From Viscum album (Eukaryota; Streptophyta; Magnoliopsida; Santalales; Viscaceae), in contig OY728133.1 in assembly GCA_963277665.1 (NCBI GenBank), positions 393,031,962 through 393,095,961 on the forward strand: a DNA stretch of 64,000 nucleotides. The letters are read 5' to 3'. This document shows, piece after piece, positions 33,905-46,974 of the stretch. Every line of letters begins with the position of its first letter. The first letter of the stretch is position 1. The notes under the pieces are model-generated. The model was not told the origin of the DNA. It did no database searches and was given only the letters and a program-made list of their open reading frames with translations. A program made the position numbers and the translations under genes.

Positions 33905-36900
33905 CATTTCATGAAATTTAATGGTAACTGACCTCTCAAAGTGTGACTTTAAGTTATCCCTAAATGATGTTCATCATAGAGTATTATAGGTTACGAATAA
34001 ATGATAAGGTTAGCATGAGTGGGATTCCTATATAGAGATACATAATATAGTCATTAGTAAAAAAAAAAATTGTTCATGATGGCCCACTAAGTATACAACA
34101 TAGAGTGTCACACACTATGTATTTGGTAAACTATGGGTGCATGGATTATATTTGGAGTCCTCACTACGTAATTTTAGAGAGATACCTAGTATAATAACCT
34201 TTATAATTTAATACTTTTCTCACAAAAGCATCAAGTCTTAGCTAATCAAAGGGTGGTTGGGTATGTTGTTGATCATATAATTAGTTATATCACAACTGGG
34301 ATGGGATTTTTCCTCTCATATAATTATTATTACATGTAGTCCCATGATTAAGATACACTGAGGAGTTTGTAGCCACACCTAAATAGTATATATGATGTGC
34401 TTATCTATTTTGATGAGGGGAATGTTATGTGATCATCAATAAAGGTTAATAAAATGTGATGTATTCATCAACTTAGTCATTCTATACACAAAAAGTTGAG
34501 AACGTAAGATTTGGATATATTGGATTGAAATGATCCATGTCCCATGGTCACTCAATGACTTGGACAAAGGGAACATATGATAATTTATGCTAGTATTTGA
34601 TGTGGCTAGTGGACACAAGTATAGAGATACATGTGTTTGATGGATATCATTTCAGATCCCTTTATAGCTTGAGTAGTATTGATTCTTTACTAGAGGTAAC
34701 TTTTTTCTGACATTTGATCTAGATATTCATATATATTTTTCAATGCTACGAAGGCCTATGGGGTGACACTTTTTGGTAGACTAAATGGGGATTTATTTTT
34801 ACTTAAATAGATAATCTAAAAGTGTTTTATAGTTAATCAAAAAGTTATTTGGATGGGTATTTATACATTATTATATATGATGTGGTACACAGTGAAGTTG
34901 ATGATTGATTTCAAAATTTTGTTTTGGAAGATATCCAAAAGGAGTTTTGGATACGGTTAAACAGCTTATTATATATGATATAATGTTAGATGAAATGACA
35001 CAAATTATTTATGGATTTAGTTAAAGAGTAATATTGAATGATATTTACCCTAAATCCTTTTATACATATGATTTATATGGCTATATCATATTTCATGATA
35101 GGGGGATTGTAAAGCATGGGATTTTATGCCACTACTTTCTTCAATGATATGGTGGAATTGATGGATTTTGAAACGGTCTACCCATGATATTTATAGGGTA
35201 TGACAATTCATATCCTGAGACATGGAATTCAATACAATTCCAATTTCTTTAAGTGGTTATGTGAGGAAAAATAATAATTTTTATCATTTAAAGAGGTATT
35301 CCATGTTTTTTATCATAAATTAAGTGTTTCATATAATGAAATGCTTTAGAGTTCAGTGAATTCATTCAATAATTGTATTAATTGGTCAAGTGGAATTTAT
35401 TCATATGTTATAACTTATGAGTAAATGAAATACCACCTAAAGAGAAACCTTGGGGAATTTAAAAATCCTATTTCCATTCGATGGTGTGGGTGTCCTTGCT
35501 TGTTCATCCTCAATAAAAACTCCCTTGAACCTGAAGATCTATTTCTTCTTCCACTTTTTCACTATGAGATGATAGAACACTATAGGGAAAAGATTAATTC
35601 CTCTAAAACTTATGGTGATTTATAAATCCATGGATACATTATGGATAGGGTAATTCCATTAAATTTTGTTAGGTGATCTTCATAAAACACGCAAGATGAA
35701 GACAAATCAATAGTGTCTTTTATATAAGGTATATGGTTTATTTCATCATTTATAGTATTCATAGTTTCTATATTCTATAATTTTGATCCTTGGATGGTTT
35801 TCTTTAATCACTTTTTATGTATCTTACAAGAGTTGGTGGATCCCTTGAATCCTAGCAGTTTCTCCCTCATGAAATATACAGATTGGAGAAACATTTAATT
35901 CATCATATCACCAAACAACTATACATCCACTGGTTGATGACCCATTCAGTTATAACCCATAGTGTATGGTCTTAAATTATCCATATTTTCCTGATCTATT
36001 AGCTTCAGACCCTTGGGTAACACTTAATAAGGAGCAAGTGACCAGAACCCCAACATGTAGATGAAATTACTCATCACACCACCTAAGAATCCACAAATAA
36101 TCATACAAAAACTATCACTATATATCTATGGTATGCAGACATCAGAGATAAATGGATACCTGGTCAGTCAGATACATAGAATAGTCATACTTGCACTAAC
36201 ATGATTATTGAGCATGAAAAATCATGATGAGGTTATCAACTACCACATCCCATTTCTGGGAAATATATTATCTAGAATTCATAATATTATAGAAAATTTG
36301 GATACTAACTTGGTATCTAGTTTATATATCACTAGGAGAAAGTATATCTAAAACTAGGTATTCATGAAAACCAATAACCACTTATCAAAAATATAGTGTT
36401 CTCGGGTTTTCAAAATAAACAATACCTATAGGAGTCATAACTAAAAGATTGTGTAGTTCTACTAGAGGTATCCCAACTATCTAGACTCAGAAACAGTCAC
36501 CGCCTACCTTTACCTCTGGCTCACAATTATGTCTAGTCCCAAATATATTATAGAGAAATATTATCTCAACTCCTTCCTTCAATAATTGTATGATAAGATC
36601 ACTATTCAATTATTATCTCACCTTCTTGAAAACCCTTCCAATACTATTTAGACCATAAAAAAATTTCTACTTTCAAAAAAGGGTAGTCATGAAACCACAA
36701 TATTGGAGAAATATATCACACATCTCAAGATTTCATGCCATCCAAAGAAATATATATAACTCAAACACTCATAGGGGTCTCTCAATCCACCACCATCACA
36801 AATTCCCTAGAAACAATTTCTAATCTACCCTTTGAGGTGATTCTCATCAGTAAGTGAACTTCTTAAATTCAAAATCTACACCATGAGAGTTCCATGTACA

Positions 36901-38708
36901 ATGAGTGATCCCAAAGAAATCATGGGAAAATCCTTATATGATCAATGCATTCTTCCTCAAATTCAGAAGATAATTTCCTCAAAAAATGTAACCACAAACT
37001 AATCCATAGAAAAATGGATGATCCAATTCATGCATCCCATAAACATAATAGTGGATTCAACACTCCAACTGGTATCACTAGTTACTTATAAAGTATATAA
37101 CGATGCATGAACACCATCCTTGAGTTTTCCTCCTCACAATACCAAAGGTGATAATATTTGGGGCTAAGATAGATCCATAATAAAAAAACACAATATCTAA
37201 TACACCTTTATAGAGAATAAAACTGAAGTTATCCATAGGAGACACACAACCTATTGAAGCTTCTCTCCAATAGATTACCTAATAGAACTCTAATTTAAAA
37301 AAGATATTATAGTCCATTTGATAATTAATAAAAGATATTAGTACTTTCTAAAAATTAAATCCAACATTAGTTCCAAACTCTCAATGAGGAGGAAACCCTA
37401 GAATAATTCTTTGGGGAAATTTCCACGCAATCCTATATACTAGAAGGATTGGTCCTCTAAAATGACCATAATGATCAAATCCAATCTCGTCAATTTATGA
37501 AATAAATAATTATAACAACTTTAGGGTTGGCCTTTATTTTATTACCTAAGTACCTCATAGATGAAGGTGAACCCTAACACATATAATCAAAACATCACTA
37601 ATTGAGAACAACAATCCATAGAAAATTAGACTGGATAATTTATCTATACTAATGATAATTCCCTAATGTCTTATCCCTACCATAGAAAGATCAAGATAAC
37701 CTCCCTTATAAGTGCCTAATTTGATGGTGGATGTAGGTGAGTGGATAATCACCTTAAATATAATTACATAATAAAAAAGAATTATATCAGACTCTACCAT
37801 GATCCCTAAATCACATGTCAATGTTACAGGAATAAAATGGATCTCAATTGTGCTGATGAATATGGGTTATAGGATGAAAATGGAAAAGATCTCACCTCAA
37901 ATCATGTCCAACACTACTAAAACCCATCTATAACATACATATTTTCATAAACCTAGCCACCATATTTCTGAGCCTAGAATGGTCCACCTAAAGGTGGTGG
38001 TAAAGGGAGTAGATCGATAAATCTTATTCCTTATCAACCCCTTTCACCACCATCTCACCTTCCAAATCTCCATCTCAAGTGAGAATATATATAAAATCTC
38101 AACTCAAAGATCTGTTCAGAGTCTCCACCTGACCCTGTAATATTGTAAGATATCCATCATGCTTAACATTAAAGGAGTATCTCATTAGGTATGAAAACCA
38201 TGACTTGTACTCAGATGCAGTCAAGATTCCTTACTAAGGGTCCAATGCCTTCTGTACTCATATCATCCTCAGCATCTCTAGATTGAGCAACGTACTAAAC
38301 AACACACAAACTCAACCATGTGATGAATCCCATTATGAGTCTGAGAGTTAAAATTTTCATCTATAGTACACCATGCAATGAAAAAATCTTAAACCACAAA
38401 TTAGAATTTGTTTTGAAGGTTTCCAGAACATAAGTCATACACAAGTCACTAACACTAGATCTAACCAATCACATTTCCTAAGAAGTAGGCTCACCTCGAA
38501 TCCCATGAGTCTTTAGGAATTAAAGATTGTATATAATACATATCCTAGGGATGGTCAAATCCTTCTCAAGAAAAACTAACCTATTATCTCATAATTAGAT
38601 TCCTGAATTAATTACTCATCACTCAAAAAATCCATTATGGGAGGCTTTATCATAGGCATGGGATCCACACAACCATACACTTGAATCACAATTGGATATT
38701 TGTGGGGT
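33033..38708. other. Unclassified AT-rich DNA without recognisable genes
   Basis: Probably old transposon remains. At 33133-33420 a block with ATCCTAAAG followed by AAATGTAAAGAGTTA-like text recurs about four times (TCCTAAA at 33135, about 33222, 33267, 33351). An (AT)n run lies at 33873-33906. From about 35640 the plus strand becomes rich in A and C, as if it were the complement of a retroelement internal region, but I could not place any protein block. The open frame at 35425-35625 has no family features. Confidence 0.5.
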
Positions 38709-40550
38709 TCTAACACCTCGAGATTTTAGTAAGTATTCTTATTTAAATAAATAATTTTTTAGTTGTTTGTATCACCCATAACATCAAACTAAAATGAATT
38801 TCATTATATTTTATAATTTAAGATAAATATTAATACATCATGAGAATAAAATGTGAAATATCATTAAAAGTTTATAGAGTAAAATCTCAATTAAATAAAA
38901 AGATAGTTAAAATGAAGTATTCTTTACATATTATTATTATTATTTTAAAGAATGATTTGATGTTTTATAATACCAATTAATTGAATAAATTTAATGGTTA
39001 TAATATATATAATTACGTTCAATGGGAAGTGATTAAAATCATTTTGCGTTAAAAGGGATTATTTTTCAAAGAATTGTGTTTTTTTGTATAATTTTTATTT
39101 TTTATCTTAATAAATAAAATTGAACGTTTTTAAAGGATTATTAAAAAAATTATTGAATTTAAAAATAAATAGATTAAAACTTATATAGTTTATAATTTAT
39201 TTAAAATAATATTAAGAACACTTAAGGGTTAAAAAAGTCATTTTCATATAAAAACATTTTCATTATATTTTATCTTTCCATTTAAATGTTAAATTCCTAA
39301 ATTTTTTAATTTGAATTTGAAAAAAAAATTAATTTTATATTAATAATTACAAAATTAGTTTAGGCTAATGTTTTTGTAATTTTTCTAAAATGGTTAAATT
39401 TTTAGATAAATAGTGAAAAATGTTGATTTTTTAAAATACCGTAACTTTTATGAGTTCATCATGATAAAAATGTGAAATATAAATTTATGAAACATTTTTC
39501 TTGACCAAATATGCATTTAATATGTAAAATTATACATTTTAAAATATTAATTTTAATTTAGAAACATGTAATTCAAGTTTTGGAAGCTAAGTTATATTTT
39601 TCTCAAAATGTTTTTTATGCGTCGTATATTTATTATCTTAGAATTATTTTTTATCACTTTTAGAAATTTAAATTAATAAATTGGTTTTAATATTTGGTAT
39701 CAAAATATCCAAATTAGTTAAAAATGGAAATCTCATTTTTAGTTATAAAAATAAGTTACTAAGGTAAAAAATGAGGTACTGCGGTAAAAGTAAATTAGGG
39801 TAAAATGTTAAATTAATGGGGAAAGGCCTATAATATCACAAAACTTATTCCTTATTTTTGTGGATGAGATGTGTCTCAACCTAGACTCCTTTTCATATAA
39901 AAACATTTTTCATTATATTTTATACTTTTATTTAAAATTTAAATTCCTAAATTTTAGAATTTCAATTTGAAAAAAATGAAAATATTTTTTAGTTTAAGAA
40001 TGTCAAAATTAGATTTGGGTGAATTTTTGAGATTTTTCTAAAAAGGATAAACTTTTAGGTCAATAGTGAAAATACCAATTTTATAAATATTGTAATTTTT
40101 ATGAAATCATCATGATATAAATGTGACATAAAAATTTATGAAACCTTTTTTTTCAAATATGTATTCTTATAAGTAAAATTATACATTTAAAAATATTAAG
40201 TTCAATTTGAAAACCTATGATTATCATTTTAGAACCTAATTTATATTTTTTCTAAAACTATTTTTTATGTGATATACATTTATTATTTTAGAATTAATTT
40301 TTATCACTTTTAGAAATTTAAAATTGTAGAATGGTTTTCAAATTTGGAATCGAAATATCCAAATTAGTTAAAAAGGGAAATTTATTTTTTAGTTATAAAA
40401 AATTTACTAAGATAAAAAGTGAGTTACCATTGTAAAAGTAAATTATGGTAAAAAGTTAAATTAATGGTAAAGGCCTAAAATATCTTAAAACTTATGCCAT
40501 ATTTGTGTGAATGAGTGGTTTCACAACCAAGACTTATCCCCTATCCATTA
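38709..40550 (+). repeat. Element H: LTR fragment of the A/C lineage, cut by element G
   Basis: It starts TCTAACACCTCGAG (TGTAACACC with one change), preceded by a short TTTGTGGGG that may be a PPT. It contains the block TTTTTCTAAAATGGTTAAAT with AATAGTGAAAAAT, which also occurs near the start of the A and C LTRs read in element direction. Its right part is missing because the Athila-type element G begins at about 40551. Whether it is a 3', 5' or solo LTR cannot be told. Confidence 0.65.
39241..40538. repeat. Direct tandem duplication, unit 649 bp, two copies
   Basis: Copy 1 (39241-39889) and copy 2 (39890 to about 40538) align from TTTTCATATAAAAACATTTT to the AAGACTTAT-type end over the full unit with scattered substitutions and small indels. 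Copy 2 ends just before the left LTR of G. This may be an LTR-internal duplication or two monomers of a satellite. Confidence 0.9.
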
Positions 40551-42648
40551 TTTTTCCTTTGGAATTCACTAACATTTTAATAATTTTTTAACTTAGTTTA
40601 AATTAATTTTTCTAACCGATTTTTTTGTTTTTATGTTCATTTTGTAGTTTTTGGTATTTTAGATATTTTGATAATCTTTAGTTAATTTATATATTAATAT
40701 TATTAATTTTTTATTTTTACTATTTTATATTAATTTTATATATTATATTTAATACTATATTATTATTTGTGGTTTAGCTAATATTAGTTTTATTATTTTT
40801 TTATTAATATTTATTAGTATATATATTAATAGTCTATATTAGTATTATATTTTATTTTATAATATTTTTATAGTATTAATAAAAGTAGTATTTTTATTAT
40901 TATTTAATGCTTTTTATTACAGTAATATTTAATAGTGGTAATATTATTATCATACTTTAATTATTTCTATATTTTGGAGTATTTAATTACATGTGCATAA
41001 ATATATATATATACATATATAACATTATATTATAATTATTATTTTTTATATTTAATTAGTATAAAATTTATTTATATAATTCTAATTCTATTATTATGAT
41101 TATTATTATTATTAAAATTTTACATTTAGATAATAATTTTTATTTCAAATTTTGAATTTTGAATTGTTGTTTTTGTATACGAATACACACGCAGAGGGGC
41201 TCTTCTTCTTTGGGGGATCTAAAACCCGACATGACTATGAGTGGGTGAGGCTCTTATTCTTCATCTCTAAAACTAGAAATCCTATGTCAAGACCCTAACA
41301 CTCTATCCCTCCTTGCCTGCACAGCCATGACACACCTCCTTCTCCCTCACACTATAGCACATCCTAGCAGGCTGCACACCCTTCTCTATATATTGAAACC
41401 CAACAATGCTACACCCTTCTTCCCCTTCCATAACACTCATCCACCCAACAACTCCTAGCTAAGCTGCCACCCTCACCTTGTGCAGAACCCCTCTTACATC
41501 TCTCCATTCCAGACCATCTCCCTCAATCTACCAAGCATAGCACGCCACCATCCTTCTTCCTCACATCATACGTCATACCACTTCAACTCCCAGGGCAACA
41601 CCTCTTCCACTGCACACCACCAACACACCTTCCACCCTCCATGTGCAATACCACCTCCCTACATGACATTTTTTTGTATCCTCTCCATCATCCTTATTTC
41701 CAGGTGGGTGTAGTTGGTAGTTCATGAGTAATGCATGGTGAGCATCAGTGGTGGGGGTTCTCTTCCATACCATGGTGATCGATGATTTTTTCATTTCATT
41801 TCACAAGGGGAATGCAGACCAATATTAGCATTTATTCGATAACATGATTATATTTGTAATGTTTTAATATTTTATTACCTCGTGTAATTTTTCGATCATA
41901 ATGTCGGGGTAATTTTTTTGTGTCGATATATCGACTGAATAATTTAATTGTTGCACATGCCATATTGATATTTTATTTTACAATTAATTATTGGTTTATT
42001 TTATTTTTAACTGGATATTTATCTGATTAAATTATTTATCACTAAAATAATTTATGAAATTAAAATTGGTCATTCTAGATATTAGTTGATTCAGTGATAC
42101 TAAAGAAGTTAATTTTTTTGACCGATTTTAGTACAAATAGGTGGCACAACATTGTGAGAAATAGGTTGTGTCATTTCACTAATTTTTTTGGTACTCAAAC
42201 ACATTTTATAATTTATTTATAACACCATAGAATAGGATATTAAATATATTAGGAGAAATAAAATGATCATCCCAAAAATTCTTATACTTTCAAAATTGGT
42301 GATAATTTGTCAGTATAAATATTTAATCACATAAAAACATATTTTTCATGGCTGTATAGTAGTTTGATCATGATGTCACCATCCTAGAAACATTTTACTT
42401 ATTAAATTTCTTTATCTTTATTTTAATTCTGATTTCCTTTTATCTTTCACTTTATCAAATTTTAGTTTTATAAAAACATTTAAAATATATATAGGAATTC
42501 CCTCAATTGATTGTCTACCTGAACACCATAAAAATAGATAATTTACTGAACTAGACCTTATGCTCCTTTTTTTGACCCTACTCACCACTTTTTTTGCAGT
42601 AACCAATGGGTTATTAAAATTTGTAAATTGGATGCGTTGCGATGCACA
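40551..42648 (+). repeat. Element G 5' LTR (2.1 kb)
   Basis: It aligns with 50632-51682 from GAATTCA at 40562 (50643) to about 41650, including the long AT-rich run and the CT-rich CACCC-type block at 41300-41690. The first 11 bases are changed relative to TGATGCACCTA of the other copy. The end GATGCACA lies 11 bp before the PBS. The open frame at 41480-41713 belongs to the CT-rich LTR block, is not kept in the other LTR, and is not called a gene. Confidence 0.87.
41387..41394 (+). promoter_or_regulatory. Weak TATA candidate in element G 5' LTR
   Basis: TATATATT precedes GAAACCCAAC. The matching place in the 3' LTR (about 51450-51465) reads CATCTGTT, so the site is either lost there or not a real TATA box. 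Confidence 0.25.
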
Positions 42649-42659
42649 TAAAAAATTTC

Positions 42660-42677
42660 TGGTGTCATTTCCAGGGA
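42660..42677 (+). other. Element G primer binding site (tRNA-Asp type)
   Basis: TGGTGTCATTTCCAGGGA resembles the Athila primer site TGGCGCCGTTGCCGGGGA; most differences are C/G to T/A changes, as expected for methylation-driven decay. Confidence 0.85.
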
Positions 42678-42959
42678 GCACATACACATCTAGCATTAAA
42701 AAATCTCAAGTATACCTTGCCTTAGGAATCATTTTAAAAAATAGTGAACACTAATAATTCGTCTCCATTGAAAAATGATCCACCTCTTTTCTAGAACTAC
42801 AGCACCAAACAAAGGGAAAGATGAAATTGGTAGTTCTTTCTAAAGTCAGATAAAACCACAAGAAGAAAACATTGAGAATCACATTCCAACACTTCCAAGT
42901 GGAAAATTCCACATCCTTTTTCAAAACCATTATGATAATAAAATACCATAGACTACTAT

Positions 42960-43950
42960 GAGGCGGGAATTGAGACCCAACATAGATGGAGTCATTTCAG
43001 GAATAAAAGGATCTAGAATTCAAGAGGCATGTTTTGAACTAAATTCGTCGATGGTCAACCTGCACCAACAACATTTTTAATTTCATGGATTGAGCATTGA
43101 AGACCCTTATATGTATGTGAATATATTTCTTGAATTCTATGACACATTTAAATATAATGGGGTGATCTATGATGCTTTGATCCTGAGACAATTTTCATTC
43201 TCATTTCAAATAAAATGTAATAATTGGTTAGAAAGTCTTGACCCAGATACAGTCTTCACCTGGGAGGTTCTAAGAAGGAAATTTATAGATCGATATTACA
43301 TAACTTTACAATATTTGAAAAATAAGAGAGACCTAAAATAATTTTTCAAAATGAATAAAAATCATTAGGATAATATTATAAAATATTTAAGTTCATGTTA
43401 AGTTGTTTTCCTCATCACGAGATGATGTTGACAAACTAGTTTCAAGATTTCTACTATGGACTTTAGCTTGAGAGTAAGTCTGAAATCAACACAGCTACTA
43501 GAAATTAATTCATGGAGATGGATCTTGTAGATTTTTACACATTAATTAAAAACATGGAAGAACTTAGTTTCTAGTGGTCATAATATTTTTCAAGAAGAAA
43601 ATGAGTATTTCAAGTTGATTCTCACACATTTATAGCTACACAATTTGAATCCCTCAAAAGAAGAATAAATAAATATTCATTATTCCCACCTAAGTTGATC
43701 CATGTAGTTAAAGTTGAACAATACTTATAATGTGGTGGTCCTCATGATTATCCCATGTGTCCATATAATACATCTGAGAACAATATTTCTAAATATAACT
43801 TCATCATCTACAATAGATTAAATTATAGAAACAATAACAACACAAGATAAAAAAATAATAACCAAAATATTAGATGTAAGGAACTAGTGGATACTAATCC
43901 AATAAACCAGAACATAGGTTTACATGGGTTCCCAGCTCAATACACTTGTA
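42960..43950 (+). pseudogene. Element G Gag, broken
   Basis: Gag text starts near 42960 (ELRPNIDGVISGIKGSRIQE, FELNSSMVNLHQQ), becomes open at 43090-43341 (EDPYMYVNIFLEFYDTFKYNG ... FTWEVLRRKFIDRYY), and after stops reaches a knuckle-like site near 43733-43765 reading CGGPHDYPMC, the counterpart of CxxCGGxHxxxxC of Athila Gag with the first Cys lost. Confidence 0.88.
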
Positions 43951-44699
43951 TACCCACCATGTAATCGAAAGATCGAGGATCCCTAAAGAAATATCAACCA
44001 ACATTTCATCAACAAAAAAATGCAGGGATAATATGAAAACAACAAAAAATTTCCCTCCTATAATAAAAATTCAACAATATTTGGGAGTAACTATAGAAAA
44101 ATTAATGATTTCCAATCAATCAAGGTTTGAGTCACAAGATATGGAAACCCAAAACGTGTAAAAAGAAACCAAAAAATTGCAAACAACCACCGAAAACATA
44201 AAAGCATCTGTATAAATAATTGAAAATAATGTTGTTTAGTTATCTTCAGAAATGAAAGATATAAAATAGGTAACTCTATTGGGTGACACAAGATTTAATC
44301 CAAGAGAAGAGGAAAAATCTATCACATTACATAGTGGAACACAATTTCTAGAGTTTTAGATGTCAACAACTCAACTAAAAGAAGATACACATACACTTGT
44401 CACTAAGAATGGTGATTCAACAAATAAAGCAACTCAACTTGAAGATAAAGAGGACTAAGATAAAAAAAACATGATAAACTTAAAAAGGAAAGAAAAGAAA
44501 AGTAAAATTAGGCACTTAATGAATAAGTTAAATCTCACACACCACCTCCTCTATTTCCAAAAATACTAAATCAAAGGAAGTTGGATGATCATTTTTTGAA
44601 ATTCATGTAAATGTTTTAGAAGATTTACATAAATTTTCCTTTTTCAGAATCCATCACAAAAATCACCACTATGATAAATTTCTCAAAGAGATTCTATAA

Positions 44700-45130
44700 A
44701 AAAGAATAAAACTCAATCATGTGGGAACAGTTATAATGCACACGGAATTCTTAGTAGTAATACCTAGATCCAAACCTCTTAAACTAAGAGACCCTAGTAG
44801 TTTCACTATCTTTTGCAATATTAGAGGATGTCAATTTGGGAGAGATTTATGTGACCTATAAGCTAGTGTAAGCCTCATGACATATGTATTACTTCAAGAA
44901 CATGGAATCATATAATAAAACGTAAATAGGTATTCCTTAAAAATGGTATACTAATTAGTGAATCATCCCTATGGATTTATAGAGGATATACTCATAAATT
45001 TTGATAAATTTTATTTACTTTCTTATTTAATTGTCCATGATATTGAAGAAAATAAGGATGTCCCACTAATTCTTGGGAGACCATTATTAGAACATTAAGA
45101 TAAATGGTTGATGTCCAAGAGGGAAAATTA
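44700..45130 (+). pseudogene. Element G protease
   Basis: The active-site block near 44850-44880 reads CDL-stop-ASVSLM where the family has DLGASVSLM, so the Gly codon is a stop. Further on DVPLILGRPLLEH (about 45055-45095) is the conserved second protease block. The frame is otherwise partly open with several stops. Confidence 0.83.
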
Positions 45131-45779
45131 TTTTTTACATTTGGAGAATAAAAAATAACATTTTATGTCTTGAAAGCCAAGGAAAAACACTCTGTATTTG
45201 GTTGTCATTTCTTAAATATGATTGAATAATTAGATGAATTAGTAAAGTATGTGTTTAATCTCAAGAATTTACCCAAGGAAAATTTGGATTTAACTAAATA
45301 AAGAGAGGGAGTGTAATTCATTAGAAATTTAATTGAGCTTTTGGATAGATAAAAGTTCACATCATTGACTCCATCACTTAAAAATCCTCCAACACTTTGG
45401 CTTAAACCTTTTCCACAAAACTTGAGATATAGTTACATTGGTGATTTAAACACCTTTATAGGCATCATAAATGTTAATATTTTGAGTGAATAAAAAATTA
45501 AATTTTTCAATTCCCTCTCAAAAAGGAATATAGTGATAGTTTAGATGATAATTGATTTAAAAGGTATAAGTACCACCATCTGCACTCACAGAATACATAT
45601 GTAAGATAATTCAAAATATTATAGGAAACCAAAAAGATGATTAAAACCTATAATGAACATAGTAGTCAAGAAATATTTCATTAAAATTATCAATGCTATT
45701 TTAATATTTCCTATCTCTGATAGTAATTAGATCATCTCATTGCAAGTGGTATATAAAAAGGGTGGGAATATAGTTGTTG

Positions 45780-46300
45780 AGAATGATAAAAGAGAATTCA
45801 TACCCACAAGAATAGTGAATGTATTGATAGTTTTCATTGATTATAAAAAAATGAATGATTCTAACAGAAAGGATCACTTCCATTTACCTGTTATTGATCA
45901 AATCCATTAATTAATGGCAGGAAGAGTTTAGTATTGTTTTCTAGATGGATACTCATGTTATAATCAAATGGTGGTTATACCAAAAGTTCAAGAGAAAATA
46001 ACATTAACTTTTCTGTATGGTACATTATATTATTGTTGAATGAATTTTGGAATGTGAAATTCACCAAATACATTTCAATGGTGCATGATGGAAATATTCA
46101 ATGACATGATTGAAGATTTATTAGAAATATTCACGGATTACTTCTCTATTTATGGGAATTATTTTTATGAATGTTTGTAATATTTGGACAAGGTTTTGGA
46201 AACATGTGAAGAAAATAATATAGTGATAAATTGGGAAAAATCACACATAATTTTTTAAATTGGGATAGTTTTAGGTCCGAAAATTTAAAATAAAGGAATT
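45780..46300 (+). pseudogene. Element G reverse transcriptase
   Basis: Blocks in order: FIDYKKMNDSNRKDHFHLPVID, YCFLDGYSCYNQMVVI, ITLTFLYGT, NSPNTFQWCMM, and the catalytic block IFTDYFSIYG. The family has two Asp residues there; the second reads Tyr. The frame is interrupted by several stops. Confidence 0.88.
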
Positions 46301-46970
46301 GAATTTGACACTGCCAAGATCAATACAATCTTTGAGCTACTCATGCCTACTTTGGTTCATTCAATTCAAGGTTTTCTTTAGCATGTTGGATTCTAATGAC
46401 ATTTCATTAAGGATTTTTCTATTATTATTTTCTCCCTTACCACCTTGTTAGGAAATAATTTCACATTCCACTTTGGTCCTGACAACAAGTATGTATTTCA
46501 ATTATTAAGTAAATGCTTGGTCAAGACCCAGATAATGATTTCACTAGACTAGGAGAAACCATTTCAGTTATTGTGTGATTCCAGTGACTAGTAAGTTGGT
46601 CATGAACTTGGACAAAATAATTAAAGGTCCTCTAGACTAATATATTATGATAGTCTCACATTGAATGAGACTCAACACAATTACACAACAACTTAAAAAA
46701 ATATTCTAGTATTTTTATTCACATTTAATAAATTCTGATCTTACCAGTTGTTCTCAAAATTCACTATGTATATAAATCAATCCTCCATTTGGTATATGAT
46801 AACCAAGAAATATGAAAATACAAGACTCATTTGATGGATATTTATTCTTTATAAATCTAACATTTAATTCAAGGAAAAAAAGAGCACTGATAATTTCATT
46901 TTAAATCATTTATCATGCCTAGAACATGAAACAAGTTAAGTCAATATGGAATTAATCAATGAAATATTTC
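46300..46970 (+). pseudogene. Element G RNase H, strongly decayed
   Basis: Only fragments are readable: GIEFDTAKINTIFELLMPT (tether), GFL and HFIKDFS, then LLCDSSD near 46565-46590, where the family has LLCDASD. It lies between RT and integrase as expected. Confidence 0.7.
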
Positions 46971-46974
46971 CTGA

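Noticed and set aside
33873..33906. (AT)n run as a MITE end or cruciform element
   Set aside because: A simple microsatellite; no terminal inverted repeats or target-site duplication around it.
35425..35625. 66-codon frame in unclassified DNA as a gene fragment
   Set aside because: No recognisable family features and no extension on either side.
35640..38708. Minus-strand gag-pol of a further element
   Set aside because: Composition suggests it, but no RT, integrase, protease or Gag motif could be found on either strand.
41480..41713. 77-codon frame in the CT-rich block as a small secreted protein
   Set aside because: The block is LTR sequence of element G with a diverged copy at 51389-51682 in which the frame is not kept in the same form.
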